Source of the DNA: Deinandra increscens subsp. villosa
Taxonomy: Eukaryota > Streptophyta > Magnoliopsida > Asterales > Asteraceae
Direction: 5' to 3'
Assembly (NCBI GenBank): GCA_039602395.1
Contig: JBCNJP010000010.1
Location: 91,234,000 to 91,297,999 of the forward strand
Length of the DNA: 64,000 nucleotides
The notes under the pieces were generated by a model. That model was not told where the DNA came from. It was given only the letters and a program-made list of their open reading frames with translations, and made no database searches. Every line of letters begins with the position of its first letter. The first letter of the stretch is position 1. A program made the translations under genes and the position numbers. This document shows, piece by piece, positions 47,650 to 58,089 of this stretch.

Positions 47650-47821
47650 TCTTGTGAAACAAGCCTAATAGCAAACAAAGAGAAAAGAAGAGAGAGGTTT
47701 TATTATTGAATGATTTATCTTACAATGTAATACAAATGACTATATATAGGGATGGAGAAACTTGGAGAGAAAGACGAACTATATTAGGAATTGATAACCA
47801 CAATATATTATATTTATAACA
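47650..47821 (-). repeat. Copia 5' LTR (172 bp)
   Basis: It pairs with 42348-42519; the inner terminal base pair is mutated (TC for TG on the plus strand). Confidence 0.85.
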
Positions 47822-47826
47822 TTAGT

Positions 47827-48319
47827 ATGTTTATTACTATTTGAAAGAATTTGATAATGATTCCGATGGTAGAGTCTCAATGAAACAATAATTTGATAGA
47901 TTCACAAACGGCTATATTTGATTGCTTGTATTTTGTCTACCAGTTACAAAATGCCTTCATACCTTTTACTTATTATGTAATTTTTCATGGAATAAAGTGT
48001 GCCTCATTTGGATGTTGACATATAATTCGAAAGGTTCATGACATAATTAGGCTACATCGATGATGCGAATGAGAAAACTAACAAACGTATAATACATTAT
48101 TTTATGACATTATTGATAATCTTATAATACATTATTTTATGACAAATTGATAAACTAACAAAAGCAAGTATCGTGTTGATTGATTGTCCTCGTCGCATCG
48201 TGCTAACAAAAAATGAATATTGCGTTCTAAATTATCGTCGATGCCGAATGCACGAACACAAGAAAAATAACATGCGTTCTAAATTAATTGTCACCCGCCG
48301 CAACACGCGGGTACCCTCC

Positions 48320-48325
<6 letters not shown>
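47827..48325 (+). mobile_element. Helitron-like 3' tail
   Basis: The right end has a hairpin ACCCGC/GCGGGT with an 8-nt loop (about 48292-48311) followed by CTACT and then a TA tract. This is close to the Helitron hairpin-CTRRT terminus. The 5' end is not identified; the rest is AT-rich and non-coding. Confidence 0.45.
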
Positions 48326-48364
<39 letters not shown>

Positions 48365-48535
48365 TAGGTTCAAATGAGAACTTTTTATTTTGAGAACTTT
48401 TGAGAACTAAATCTCAACCAAAAATTTCAGGGGGGACCACTACAATTCATGGGAGGGGGGATACATGTAATAAACATGTGGCTCAAATTAGTTCTTTTTA
48501 GTTCTCAAACAAAATTGGTTCTCAAATGATCCTCT

Positions 48536-48608
<73 letters not shown>

Positions 48609-48778
48609 TAGGTTCAAATGAGAACTTTTTCTTTTGAGAACTAAATCTCAACCACAAATTTCAGGGGGGGGGGGGACCACTACAATTCATGGGAGGGGGG
48701 ATACATGTAAATAAACTTGTGGCTCAAATTAGTTCTTTTTAGTTCTCAAATCAAATTGGTTCTCAAATGATCCTCTCC

Positions 48779-48843
<65 letters not shown>

Positions 48844-49224
48844 TAGGTTCAAATGAGAACTTTTTCTTTTGAGAACTTTTGAGAACCAATTTGGGCCACT
48901 AATTTTCAAGGGGGGAGCATTCAAATTCATGGGAGGGTTTTCCATATATATAAACTAGTGGCTAAGATTAGTTCTTTTTAGTTCTCAAACCCAATTAGTT
49001 CTCAAATGATCCTCTCCCTGTATATATATATATATATATATATAGGGTTAGGTTCAAATAAGAACTTTTTCTTTTGAGAACTTTTGAGAACCATTCTGAG
49101 CCACTAATTTTCAAAGGGGGAGCATTCAAATTCATGGGGGGATTTCCATATATATAAACTAGTGGCTTAGAATGGTTCTCAAAAGTTCTCAAACCAAATT
49201 GGTTCTCAAATGATCCTCTCCCTA

Positions 49225-49266
<42 letters not shown>
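48322..49266. mobile_element. Four tandem MITE copies separated by (TA)n tracts
   Basis: Copies of about 175-180 bp lie at 48361-48539, 48605-48779, 48840-49019 and 49045-49223. Each starts GGGTTAGGTTCAAATGAGAAC and ends GGTTCTCAAATGATCCTCTCC, which is an imperfect inverted repeat of the start. TA microsatellites lie before, between and after. This matches elements that target TA microsatellites (for example rice Micron, from memory). Copies 3 and 4 share AAACTAGTGGCT and are closest to each other. Confidence 0.8.
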
Positions 49267-49267
<1 letters not shown>

Positions 49268-49650
49268 TAGTTTTTTATCCCCGTGTGTTACACGGGTTAA
49301 TTCAAAATTTTGTGATGATGTCAAGTTTCTTTTTTTATTAATTAAACTATGACCAAACTTTTTATTTATTATATAGTATAGAGTATAAATAGATATAGAT
49401 ATATGTAACTTAATAAACTATATTATATATTAAATTAAGTAATTAAATAATTAGTTATTAAATAATTTAGAAGACAATAAATAAATAGTGGGTATATATA
49501 TCCAAAATTAGAAAATCCGCTACAATAAATAGTGGATATATATATACAAAATTAGAAGATCCGCTTGTGAATGTTTATTGCCGAGAAAAGTTGTTGAGGA
49601 TGAATGTGGTGATGCCACATGGCAAATTGTGATGCCAAAAACTTTTCTTT

Positions 49651-49665
<15 letters not shown>
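49267..49665 (-). mobile_element. Short non-autonomous Helitron
   Basis: On the minus strand it starts in ATAAAAGAAAAGTTTTTGG after a TA tract. It ends with hairpin CCCGTGT/ACACGGG (loop AAC), a short A-rich spacer and CTAG followed by T. A homologous 5' part is found inverted at 51190-51304. Confidence 0.65.
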
Positions 49666-49691
<26 letters not shown>

Positions 49692-50041
49692 AAACGCGCA
49701 AATGACGTTAATAACTAGATTTCAACGAGATATATATATTTATATAAACCGTAAAACAGCCGAACGAGTCTCAATAGATTAAATAGGTATAAACATGTTG
49801 AATTACGATGATACGAATAATTAGTAAAGAAAACTACACTTTATATTAAATCACGTATTAAAAATCATTTACTTTATGTTTTAAATTATAAAACGACACT
49901 TTTAAAATTACCTAAGCCATTTTAATAGTTTACGGGTTATTATTATATACCAGTAATCATTTCATGCAAGTTTTTAACCCAAACAAATAACCAAATCACA
50001 AAACTAGAAAACGAGAAAACCTGAAAGTTATGGAGGTCGCC

Positions 50042-50095
50042 GGGTTCGAACCCGTGACCTCCGGGTTCAAAACCAAGGTACCAACCGCTGGGGCA
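50042..50095 (-). repeat. tRNA-like SINE head 1
   Basis: On the minus strand an A-box-like TGCCCCAGCGGTTGG (50095-50081) is followed at tRNA-like spacing by a B-box GGGTTCGAACCC (about 50053-50042). No cloverleaf or discriminator end is obvious, so it looks like a tRNA-derived repeat rather than a tRNA gene. Confidence 0.5.
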
Positions 50096-50195
50096 GGTTG
50101 TCCTCTTGGTTCAGAACACAACCGAAATGTTTATATATGGCAACAAGGCATAGGATCGGGTCACAGGAATAGAACATTAAAAAAAACTGGAGGCC

Positions 50196-50249
50196 GATAC
50201 TCGATCCTGTGACCTCGAGGTTAAAATGCGGAAGCCTAACCACTGCACA
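50196..50249 (-). repeat. tRNA-like SINE head 2
   Basis: On the minus strand an A-box-like TGTGCAGTGGTTAGG (50249-50235) and a B-box-like AGGATCGAGTATC (50208-50196) lie 150 bp from head 1 in the same orientation. The GAGGTCAC segment between the boxes is shared with head 1. Confidence 0.45.
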
Positions 50250-50280
50250 ATGCGCTGATCTTTGTATGGAAACAGAAAAG

Positions 50281-50760
50281 AATACTTATACGTAACCTAA
50301 TCGTGATGCCATCTTCTTCCCTAAGAACCCTAATTTCGCCAGAGATATTTTCGGGCGACCAGAAAAACGTAAAAGATGAAACGATACTCCAGAAACGTGC
50401 GATTAACATGTGGAAATGATTGCCTTGAACGGGAGAGGAGAGATTGATATGTTTTTTACGTCGAAACAAAACCCGAACAAATCACGAACTCGAACTCCGG
50501 GATTAACTGTGATGTTCTGAGTTCGCGGCTGCGTTCACAATCACCGAGGGGTGTCGAATGGTGACATAGCAGTGGTGTAGTGGTGCTGGTTGGCCGGAAT
50601 CTTTTGACTCCGTTGAGGGGTTTTCTTGGCATCGTTAGAGAGGAAACGAGGAGGAAGAGATATGATAATTGAGGACAATGGGGATGAGGCTCGACTGTTA
50701 CCACTTCTAATATCATTTGTTGATGCAATTGAAGCCACGGTCGGTTACGAAAGGAGGAGA
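50281..50760 (-). other. Possible captured gene 5' region, unrecognised
   Basis: It is GC-richer than its surroundings. The minus strand has overlapping open stretches (50456-50728, 50541-50738) with a Ser/Pro-rich N-terminus starting MASIASTNDIRS. I do not recognise the protein. Lying between Helitron ends, it may be host sequence carried by a Helitron. Confidence 0.3.
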
Positions 50761-51189
50761 AACGACCCGCACCTCTGTCAGTTTTTCATGTGATGCGCAT
50801 TCAATTTCCTTAAAATCGAGTTTACCATATTGATAACAATAGTCCATCTCAACTGTCATACTAGATTATGATGCTTATGAAATTACACCATAGGCCCTTC
50901 CAGGTTTGTTTAGTTAAAAGAAAGTCTAAGGAATTGGGAAAGTAAGTCCTCCAAAGTTTAGAAATGGTTAACAAGACTAACGGGTTTAACAAAAAACATA
51001 AACGATGACTAACTCAGCATGTGTTAAAACATATTTAACATGTAACGTTTATAAAATATTACCTTGATTCGTCCACATAAAATCATAAATAATAGTTCAT
51101 AATTATTTGTTTATATCCACATAAAATCATAGGCAATAACCCGCATAAAATCATAGAGTAACATGTGAATATATATATATATATATATA
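50761..51189. other. AT-rich spacer
   Basis: Repeated CACATAAAATCATA words are present. No gene. It ends in a short TA tract. Confidence 0.4.
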
Positions 51190-51302
51190 ATAAAAGAAAA
51201 GTTTTTTGCACCACAATTTGTCATGTGGCATCACCACATTCATCCTCAATAATTTTTCCCGTCAATAAACATTTACAAGGGGATCTTCTAATTTTGGATA
51301 TA

Positions 51303-51333
<31 letters not shown>

Positions 51334-54277
51334 CTATATAAAATAAAAGATTGATGCTGAGGTGGCATCACCACAACTCTTCTTAGCATCAATTTCCTGC
51401 TCAAATCACCACAACCTAAAAAAATCGCGGATTTTTTTTTTACACGCGGATCTTTCATTTGACCCGACAATAGTATTATGTTCTAAACTTCTGATAAAAC
51501 CCTAATTCCCTCATTCGCCCCTCCCACAATCACCGTAAAACCACAGGCGATTCATCAAATCTTCCGACAATCATCATCTTCATCAATCAAACAGATTCAG
51601 TTATACGCCAAACGAATCATCATATCCGTCTACTTCTTCTCTCTCGGCGACGATTTCCGACTGATCATCGGGTTCCACCGCCAATTTAAACTTATAAGGA
51701 AAAAAATGGTTCGAATTAGGTCTAGACGCTCATCGTTGTATCATTGTTTAAAATCATCGACTCATTTAGGTTTATTTTCTGATTTCGCAAGAAACAAGAT
51801 CGGTGGATGTTTGACTTTTATTTGTGTGTTCTAGCTCTGGTTTTTTCAAATATATACTCTTGGTTCCTGATAAAAATTGTGGCTTTAAATTACTCTTGGC
51901 TTAAAAATTTCTGATATTACATTCGGTAATTTCTCATTATTAGAATTTTAGCCATGGTAGAGATAGTAATGAATCTGCTAAGTTTATAAAATTAGGTATA
52001 TTATCTTTATCCCTTTTGAAAGATCTGTATTATATCTTGAAAGAACTGTAGTGGAATTACGATGCTTCATAGTACGTCCGGTGAAAGTGGTGAGACAAGA
52101 GTTGCTATTCTAATCTGAGGTAACTAATTTGGATTTTGATCCATTTTTAGCTATTCTTTGTAACAGTGTGGAATATCAATGCTTATTTATCTATATTTTT
52201 ATATTTGATTTGGTCTTATTTTCATGTAGTAGGTAAAGGATCTTGAAAAGTCTATGGCAAGAATTATACTTTAGTTCAACAAAGGCATTTGAATCCTGCT
52301 CTTAGGGTGGGTGATCTTGAGGTAAGTATTAAGTACTATGATAAATACTAGAAATAAATTTTAATAATTTGGACTCACTACATGAATGGTTTAATAGTAG
52401 GCATGATTTTTTTAATTCTTTTAACCACATATTTATTATTTTGATTGAGTAGCATTTTTGCCTCTTTTACCATGAATACCGATGTCTGAATTTGTACACT
52501 GGGTCAGTTAAGCTATACCTCCATTAATGATATGTATAACATACTTTGATGATATTCTATAAGGAGTGAGTCAACGAGTTAAGATGTTTTGACTACAATA
52601 TGTTTCCAATTATAATATTTTTCATCTTTCACACTTCCACATCATGCAGGAAGTTACCTTAGAAATTTTATCTCTTTATGATATGTTTGCTTTTGAACTC
52701 TGTTGAGTTAAAAATAAAAGTTTGGAAGTTTACCATGAGAAATTGATTTGTTGATACTTTGAACTATATCAATTGTTGTGTATAATCGTTCTATCCTCGA
52801 TAAGGCAACGGTTTATTAGTAATGATTATTGTTATCAATTGAAGATATAATCAATTATCATTTTACCAACAATGTGGTACTACATGTAGAAAAAGGCTAT
52901 TACTTAGTTGGGAATGTTGTTGTATGAATGATCCAGATATTGGTAATGCTACTGTGTTGAATCATCAAGGGTGGAGATAATTTAGATGAGGTGACTATAA
53001 ATTATAATTTAGATGATAAGTTTCTAACGAAATAAAGTTAATAACTCTGATGGCACATTGGTAATTCAGGAAATATATCGTATCAAGCTTCCTGGTCCAC
53101 CTACAGAGATCGGGGAAGGAAAGTCTTAAAATCAAAATCATGCATTTATTTTCACTCATGGGGAAGCCCTTCAGACAATTGACATGAATCAGGTAACGCT
53201 AAGCTGGTCAATTTTGGTCCATTTACTTATAATGGGTTGATTTGGGCTGTATTTAAACACATGGGTCATGCAAGTTGAAAGTCACCCAAAAGTCTACTAT
53301 TTGCATGAACTGTCCTAAGTCCTTTTATTCAAATTTCAGATTATTGACATGGCCATCTTTTCATCACTGCATATTACTAAGTATCTTTCATTTTATGTTC
53401 AGGATAATTACTTTGAGGAAGCTTTTAAAATGCGAAATGTTTTGGAGGAATTCTATATTCTATAAACTTATATATACAAGTTGAAAGTTACAAACTGTAG
53501 GCTGTAGCTTAGATTCACAACTTTGTATATCCGCTCAATATGTAGAATTGTGAATCGAAGTTATTGAATATGTTTGTACTCAATCTCTTTGTTAATTTAC
53601 AGTGTTTCATCACTCCCATGGTTCATCTCCAATCAAGAGACAAGTTTATGACAATTGGTCAAAGGGTTTTGGCTGACCCTCTAAGGTATGATCATATCAT
53701 TTATTGCCTTCTTCATAAATGTATATTTTATGATTTTCTGTACATGTTATATATAAGTTTTTGTACAAACAGTAATAGCTTGATGCTATTTTAAAATTTA
53801 TTTCCAAATATCATTACTCAGCAGCAACCTATAAGCATTTAAAACATTTGAAACAATTCAATTGTCAAAAGTAATCTTAGGTTAGGTATGGGTCGAAGCT
53901 GTGGATCTTAGGTATAGGTGGAAACCCATTTGTATGAAAATATTGACTTTTTCTATAAACTATTTGAAGATCAATTTTGTTGTTTGCACCATAATAAGAT
54001 TTTTGCCCAATTCTACATTCATGTAATCTCTGTATTAATGCTACTTTGGTCGTCTGATGTTGAGTTGCAGGTTGCTTGATGTTGGTTTTCAAGAAGAATT
54101 GGAAGCTTGGATGCAGATTGATGGGATAATGATGATTGAAAACACTATGTTAAGTTTCAAGAAGAATAGGAAGCTTGGAGCTGACATTTACTTATAACAA
54201 ATTAAAGATGCTTGACGTATTTTATATATGTTTATTTTAGAAATACAGCCGTGCATCGCACGGGTCCAAAAGACTTG
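51190..54277 (+). mobile_element. Candidate Helitron(s) carrying host gene fragments
   Basis: Two Helitron-like 5' starts (ATAAAAGAAAAGTTTTTTG at 51190; ACTATATAAAATAAAAG at about 51332, each followed by GTGGCATCACCAC) suggest nesting. The 3' end has hairpin CCGTGC/GCACGG at about 54250-54264 and then ACTTGT and a TA tract, a weakened CTRRT. No RepHel ORF is present. Inside lie a CT-rich leader with AAACCCTAAT (about 51497) and callose synthase exons. Confidence 0.5.
52966..53686 (+). pseudogene. Callose synthase (glucan synthase-like) exon fragments
   Basis: The exon pieces keep their introns: KGGDNLDE ending at donor 52991; EIYRIKLPGPPTEIGEG and GEALQTIDMNQ (53070-53192, borders CAG/GT intact); DNYFEEAFKMRNVLEEF (53403-53453); and a VSSLPWFISNQETS / TIGQRVLADPL exon (53602-53686). 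These are consecutive parts of the glucan synthase catalytic domain of plant callose synthases, plasma-membrane enzymes making beta-1,3-glucan. A stop in the second piece (just after GEGKS) and a frameshift in the last one break it. Retained introns mean DNA-level capture, not a retrocopy. The family is recognised with high confidence; the parent gene is unknown. Confidence 0.85.
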
Positions 54278-54309
<32 letters not shown>

Positions 54310-54606
54310 TATCACATAAAATCATAAATTTAGTTGTGACATAAAATGACAAAACGTTCACATGAAACCATAACATACGATTCACATAAAATCATAGAAT
54401 ATTAAACGTATAGACTTAATTAAGTGCATGCTCGTATAATGATGGTTATACAAATTCTAATTGCTAATTAAGGTCAACACGGGTCAATCACATAAATGTT
54501 AAAACAACATTTATATCAGTTAAAGTAAATACTTTCTTGACATTTATATCAGTTTAAGTTTATTTAAATCAGAAAAGACCTAAAAAGACGGATTGTCACA
54601 ATACGT

Positions 54607-55421
54607 GCTTGACATTTCAGGGGTAGTATGATCAACATAATAGGTTTGTTCATTAGTGGTCGCTTCAATCGCAAAAGCCCTTTTAGTGGCTGGTATTTGG
54701 TAGAAGGCTTGGAGCTTCTCGTGGGAATCCTCGTAGAGTTGAATCAGCTTCTGAAACTTTGGTGCTATAGAATCAAAGACACAGGTATTCAATATTAGGG
54801 AAAAATCAAGACTCAAATAGTTGAAAGAGCTGTATCCTACCCTTGCCAACCCACTTCATCGGCAAATCGTTACCCCCTGGATTCGAATCACGCTTCACGA
54901 AAAAGAACTTATTCTTTCAATCATGGTCATTATGGGAAGCCCTAGAAATCAATTGAGAAGCGGAGGTTCTAGCTTGAAGAACGAACCAACTACTGCCATG
55001 GGTACGCAGTTGGTATGCAACACTAAGTTCAGGAATCCTAATGTCTAGATTCCTGGTGTGGTTCAGTTGGTCAAGAGAGAACAGAATTCTCCAAACCATG
55101 GGCATGGTTTGGGAGTAGCACAGTTTAGTGGTCTCGAAGAAACGGTTTACCAGGTCAGGAAAAGGGAATGGCATACCCAGGAGGAACGACATGATGCAAA
55201 CCCATGTCGATCGGAGAATAAAAATCGGCCATAAGACGGGGATCAAACTTTCGAATAAAAGCATTGGTTGGAAAGATGCCGGATTCATTCAAGGATTGAA
55301 TTTCATGGTCGTCGAACGAGCATACTTCCTCATCGTAGAAGGAAAGATGCCCCGGATCTGTTAAATCCTCAATCGTGGAAGCAGCTGTGGAAGTGGAAGA
55401 CCGAGTAGTCTTCTTGACCAT
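54607..55421 (-). pseudogene. Antisense gene copy E, exons 1-2, broken
   Basis: It starts MVKKTTRSSTST at 55421. Exon 1 (55421-54841) has a frameshift near 55210, an LGMPFPFPDLVNRFF motif, THGSSWFVLQART, and a Trp-to-stop in HNDHD (about 54918). Exon 2 (54764-54607) reads APKFQKLIQLYED-like, and its donor GT is changed to GC. Exons 3-4 are missing at the border with the Helitron cluster. Its TATA-like box is at 55538-55544. The surrounding Tat element is otherwise gone. Confidence 0.75.
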
Positions 55422-55628
55422 GGTAAAAAAAAATGCGATAAATCGAAAAGCAAAAGGTTTGAAAACTAACCTAAAATTAGGAGAGCTTGAAGGGTTTTTC
55501 AGATGAAGATGAAAATGAAAAAGAGAAACTCAACCTATATTTATGGGCATAATGGCTAGCACATATCTCGTCATGGAAGTTGTTTAAAAAAACGTCACAT
55601 CCCAGCCGCTTATTCCGTTATCACACCG

Positions 55629-56343
55629 TGTACTTGATATATGAAACTGCGTGAGTGGTGGATCGTCTACTCAATCAATACGAAATCAATGTGAATCAAG
55701 TATAATCGAGGAAACGAGAAGATAAATACAATGAAGATTGTATTGATAACCACAAAGAAAATACACACTCAATATCACACAGTAGATTTGACAAGAAGTT
55801 CTAACCATTGAAAACAAAACAAAGAGCTAGCTATTTATACTAGTCTTGACTGTTCTGAACTGGACATGTCACGAAGTAATACGAACTGGAACGAAGTGTG
55901 ACTTCGTGTCCACTTCGGATGGTCACGAACTGTCACTTGTGGGATCGTAATTAGATCGAACACAATATCAGATACATGAGTGGTTACAGAATAACGACCC
56001 ACTCGTGAATGATTCAAGAAAAAGACAAGCAATAAAGAACACAAACAATGATTAACACTTACTTGAATATGATCAAACGTGCAGTAATAGTGTTAGAACA
56101 ACCAAAAACCAGGTTGAGGGAACCAGAGTCAATAACCTAAATATGTAGGTGATGATTTGCTTATATAGAGTTCGCAAATCATCACCTCCTCAACCCTATT
56201 TTCGACCAGGCCCTCAGATGGCCCACTAATCCCTATAAAAATTACCGCAAAACCTCTATTTAAGCCCACAATGAATTACAAATGAAAACCCCATTAACTA
56301 GTAATACTATCTAATGCGTAAGCCTTAAGAATAGTCCTTTACA
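55629..56343 (-). mobile_element. 3' LTR (715 bp) of a reverse-oriented retroelement
   Basis: On the minus strand it runs TGTAAAGGACTATTC to TATCAAGTACA. It is preceded by purine tract CCTAGGGGAAGATT and carries a TATA box TATAAATAG near 55830-55840 in the same orientation. It lies between copy E and where the Tat LTR would be, so it interrupted that Tat copy. The 5' LTR was not found. Confidence 0.6.
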
Positions 56344-56365
56344 ATCTTCCCCTAGGCTTATGACA

Positions 56366-58089
56366 TTAGTGCTTCATGGCAAGCTGAAGTTGAAAGTATG
56401 CTCCTCTTTGGTTTCCCACCAATTCTTCTGCACAATAGTCTTGGCTGCCACTAGAAAATGCATTTACCTGATCATCATCTTCTTTGCTATCAGTGATTCT
56501 GCGAATATGAGCAGCAGCGAGGATCTTGATGTCCTTTTCATCAAATCTGAGTAGATACATCGTATCATAGAATCTATAGTCTCTATCTTCGCACACAACC
56601 ACAACTTCACCAGTAGTAGGATCAAAATGCCAGAATTGACTTCACCAAGGTTCCATCTTCAATAACATCTAGCAGTGGAACCATCTTAGTTTTTACAGTT
56701 GGAGGCCAATACACTTCTGTTTTGTCTTCACCAGTCACTAGATCCTTTTTGGTAATAACTTTGTCTTTAGCAAATTTAAAATCTTTGAATCCATTTCGTG
56801 AAACCCTTTTCAGCACATTGCCAACATAAGTACCATCAGAAATTCCTGACCAATTGATAAACGAAGCATCTACCAGAGCACTCAAATCCACCCTAGTCCA
56901 GGAGTTAAATTGATTGATATCAGTATAATACTCCACATGACTATATCCTCTTCGAAGAACAACAAACACTTTCTTGAGATTGTCATAATACCATGCCCAT
57001 ATAGCGTTTCTATTTCCTTTCTTGTCATAATCACCTTTACCCAATTGCAATGCATATTGAGTTGGTGGAGTTTGCAACTCTCTAAACCAATTCATTGTAT
57101 CAGTTGGTCGTGGGGCAATCATGGTTACACTCTTTTCCCTTGCCTCATCAGCCTTCCTCATTTCTTCAAGAAGCTGATCATTCTCAGATAATTCATTAAA
57201 GTTTACATCTTCAAGACCAATAAATTCACCAGCATCATCTGGAAGGCTTGGAAAATCCTTTCCAAAATCAAACTCAAGTTCGGGAGTTGAAGAAACGACA
57301 ACATTTCTCATATCTTCTTTCGAGCTAGAAGATGATCCACCAACATCAGGTATTTTAATTCCAACAAAATTTTTACCCATCTTTGACTTCATATCAACCA
57401 ATAACACTGATAAATAACCAATCTGTGTATCAACTTTAGTCTGGAAGTCAGATTGCATTTTGGCTTCTTCTCGTTGCCTCTTGGTTTCTTCTTCTTGAGC
57501 AGATAGCAGGGAGCTGATCAACTCAGATTTGGTGGCATTCTGCTTCTCCAATTCTATAACTCTCAGTTGCAAATCACGAATAGCTATAGACTCAACAGTC
57601 TCTAGCTCTTTTCCTTTTCCAGAGCTCAAAATATTAACAGGTTCAGTTATAACAGGGGTTGTACTTGGGGCTTGTACAGTGTGAGAAGCAACTTTTCTAG
57701 AGGAACTACTTTTAGATTGTAGCCTAGGATCAGCATTTCTTCTTCTTTTTAGGGGCCTTGGTTGTTCAACAAATATATCAGCACCAGCATTAGGAGATAC
57801 ATTTATTGATACAAGATCTCCAAGAGGAGGAATCTCAGAGACCTGTGGCATAGACACATCTTGATCTCCTTCAGGGTTTTTTCAGCTTCAGATTCATAAT
57901 CAATCACATCAACTTCTTCTACAGCAGGAGATCGTTGACTCACATCGTGTTCCTCGGCAATAATCGCTTGAGCTCTGAATGGAATGGGAGTAGGATGATC
58001 AAACGTACTCACAGCAAATACATCAAATTTATTCATAATCGGAGTAATTTTCTTTACCGGCTTTGGAGGAGGATTAATTAGATAAAACA
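56366..58089 (-). pseudogene. Sense 3' ORF next to the PPT, unknown protein, broken
   Basis: On the minus strand the frame is already open at 58089, where LARD-2 interrupts it (NPPPKPVKKITPIMNKF). A one-base change in an A run near 57880 shifts the frame. A 411-codon stretch (57857-56622) then has an NLS-like RPLKRRRN, a coiled coil (about residues 90-140), Ser/Asp-rich linkers, and a C-terminal globular domain (WAWYYDNLKKVFVVLRRGYSHVEYYTDI; FNSWTRVDLSALVD). A second frameshift near 56625 leads to VVVCEDRDYRFYDTMYLL and a stop at 56366, 23 bp from the PPT. I do not recognise the family. By position it is a third, sense ORF of its retroelement. No membrane segment is seen, so it is not an obvious envelope protein. 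Confidence 0.6.

Larger units (their letters stand above)
42348..47821 (-). mobile_element. Degenerate Ty1/copia element, reverse orientation, 5474 bp
   Basis: LTRs of 172 bp (42348-42519 and 47650-47821) flank it. The target duplication TTAGT is at 42343-42347 and 47822-47826. On the minus strand a purine tract AAGGGGGAG precedes the left (3') LTR and a GTTATCAACACAAG sequence follows the right (5') LTR, like the half-tRNA PBS of some copia groups. Coding is almost erased: 44880-44960 retains scattered integrase C-terminal residues and 44398-44649 the integrase-RT linker. The LTRs differ at about 8 of 172 positions. Confidence 0.85.

Noticed and set aside
48173..49324. ORFs rich in Tyr-Ile repeats
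   Set aside because: They translate TA microsatellites.
50028..50101. Functional tRNA gene
   Set aside because: The boxes are present but acceptor stem and cloverleaf pairing are not evident; a SINE head fits better.
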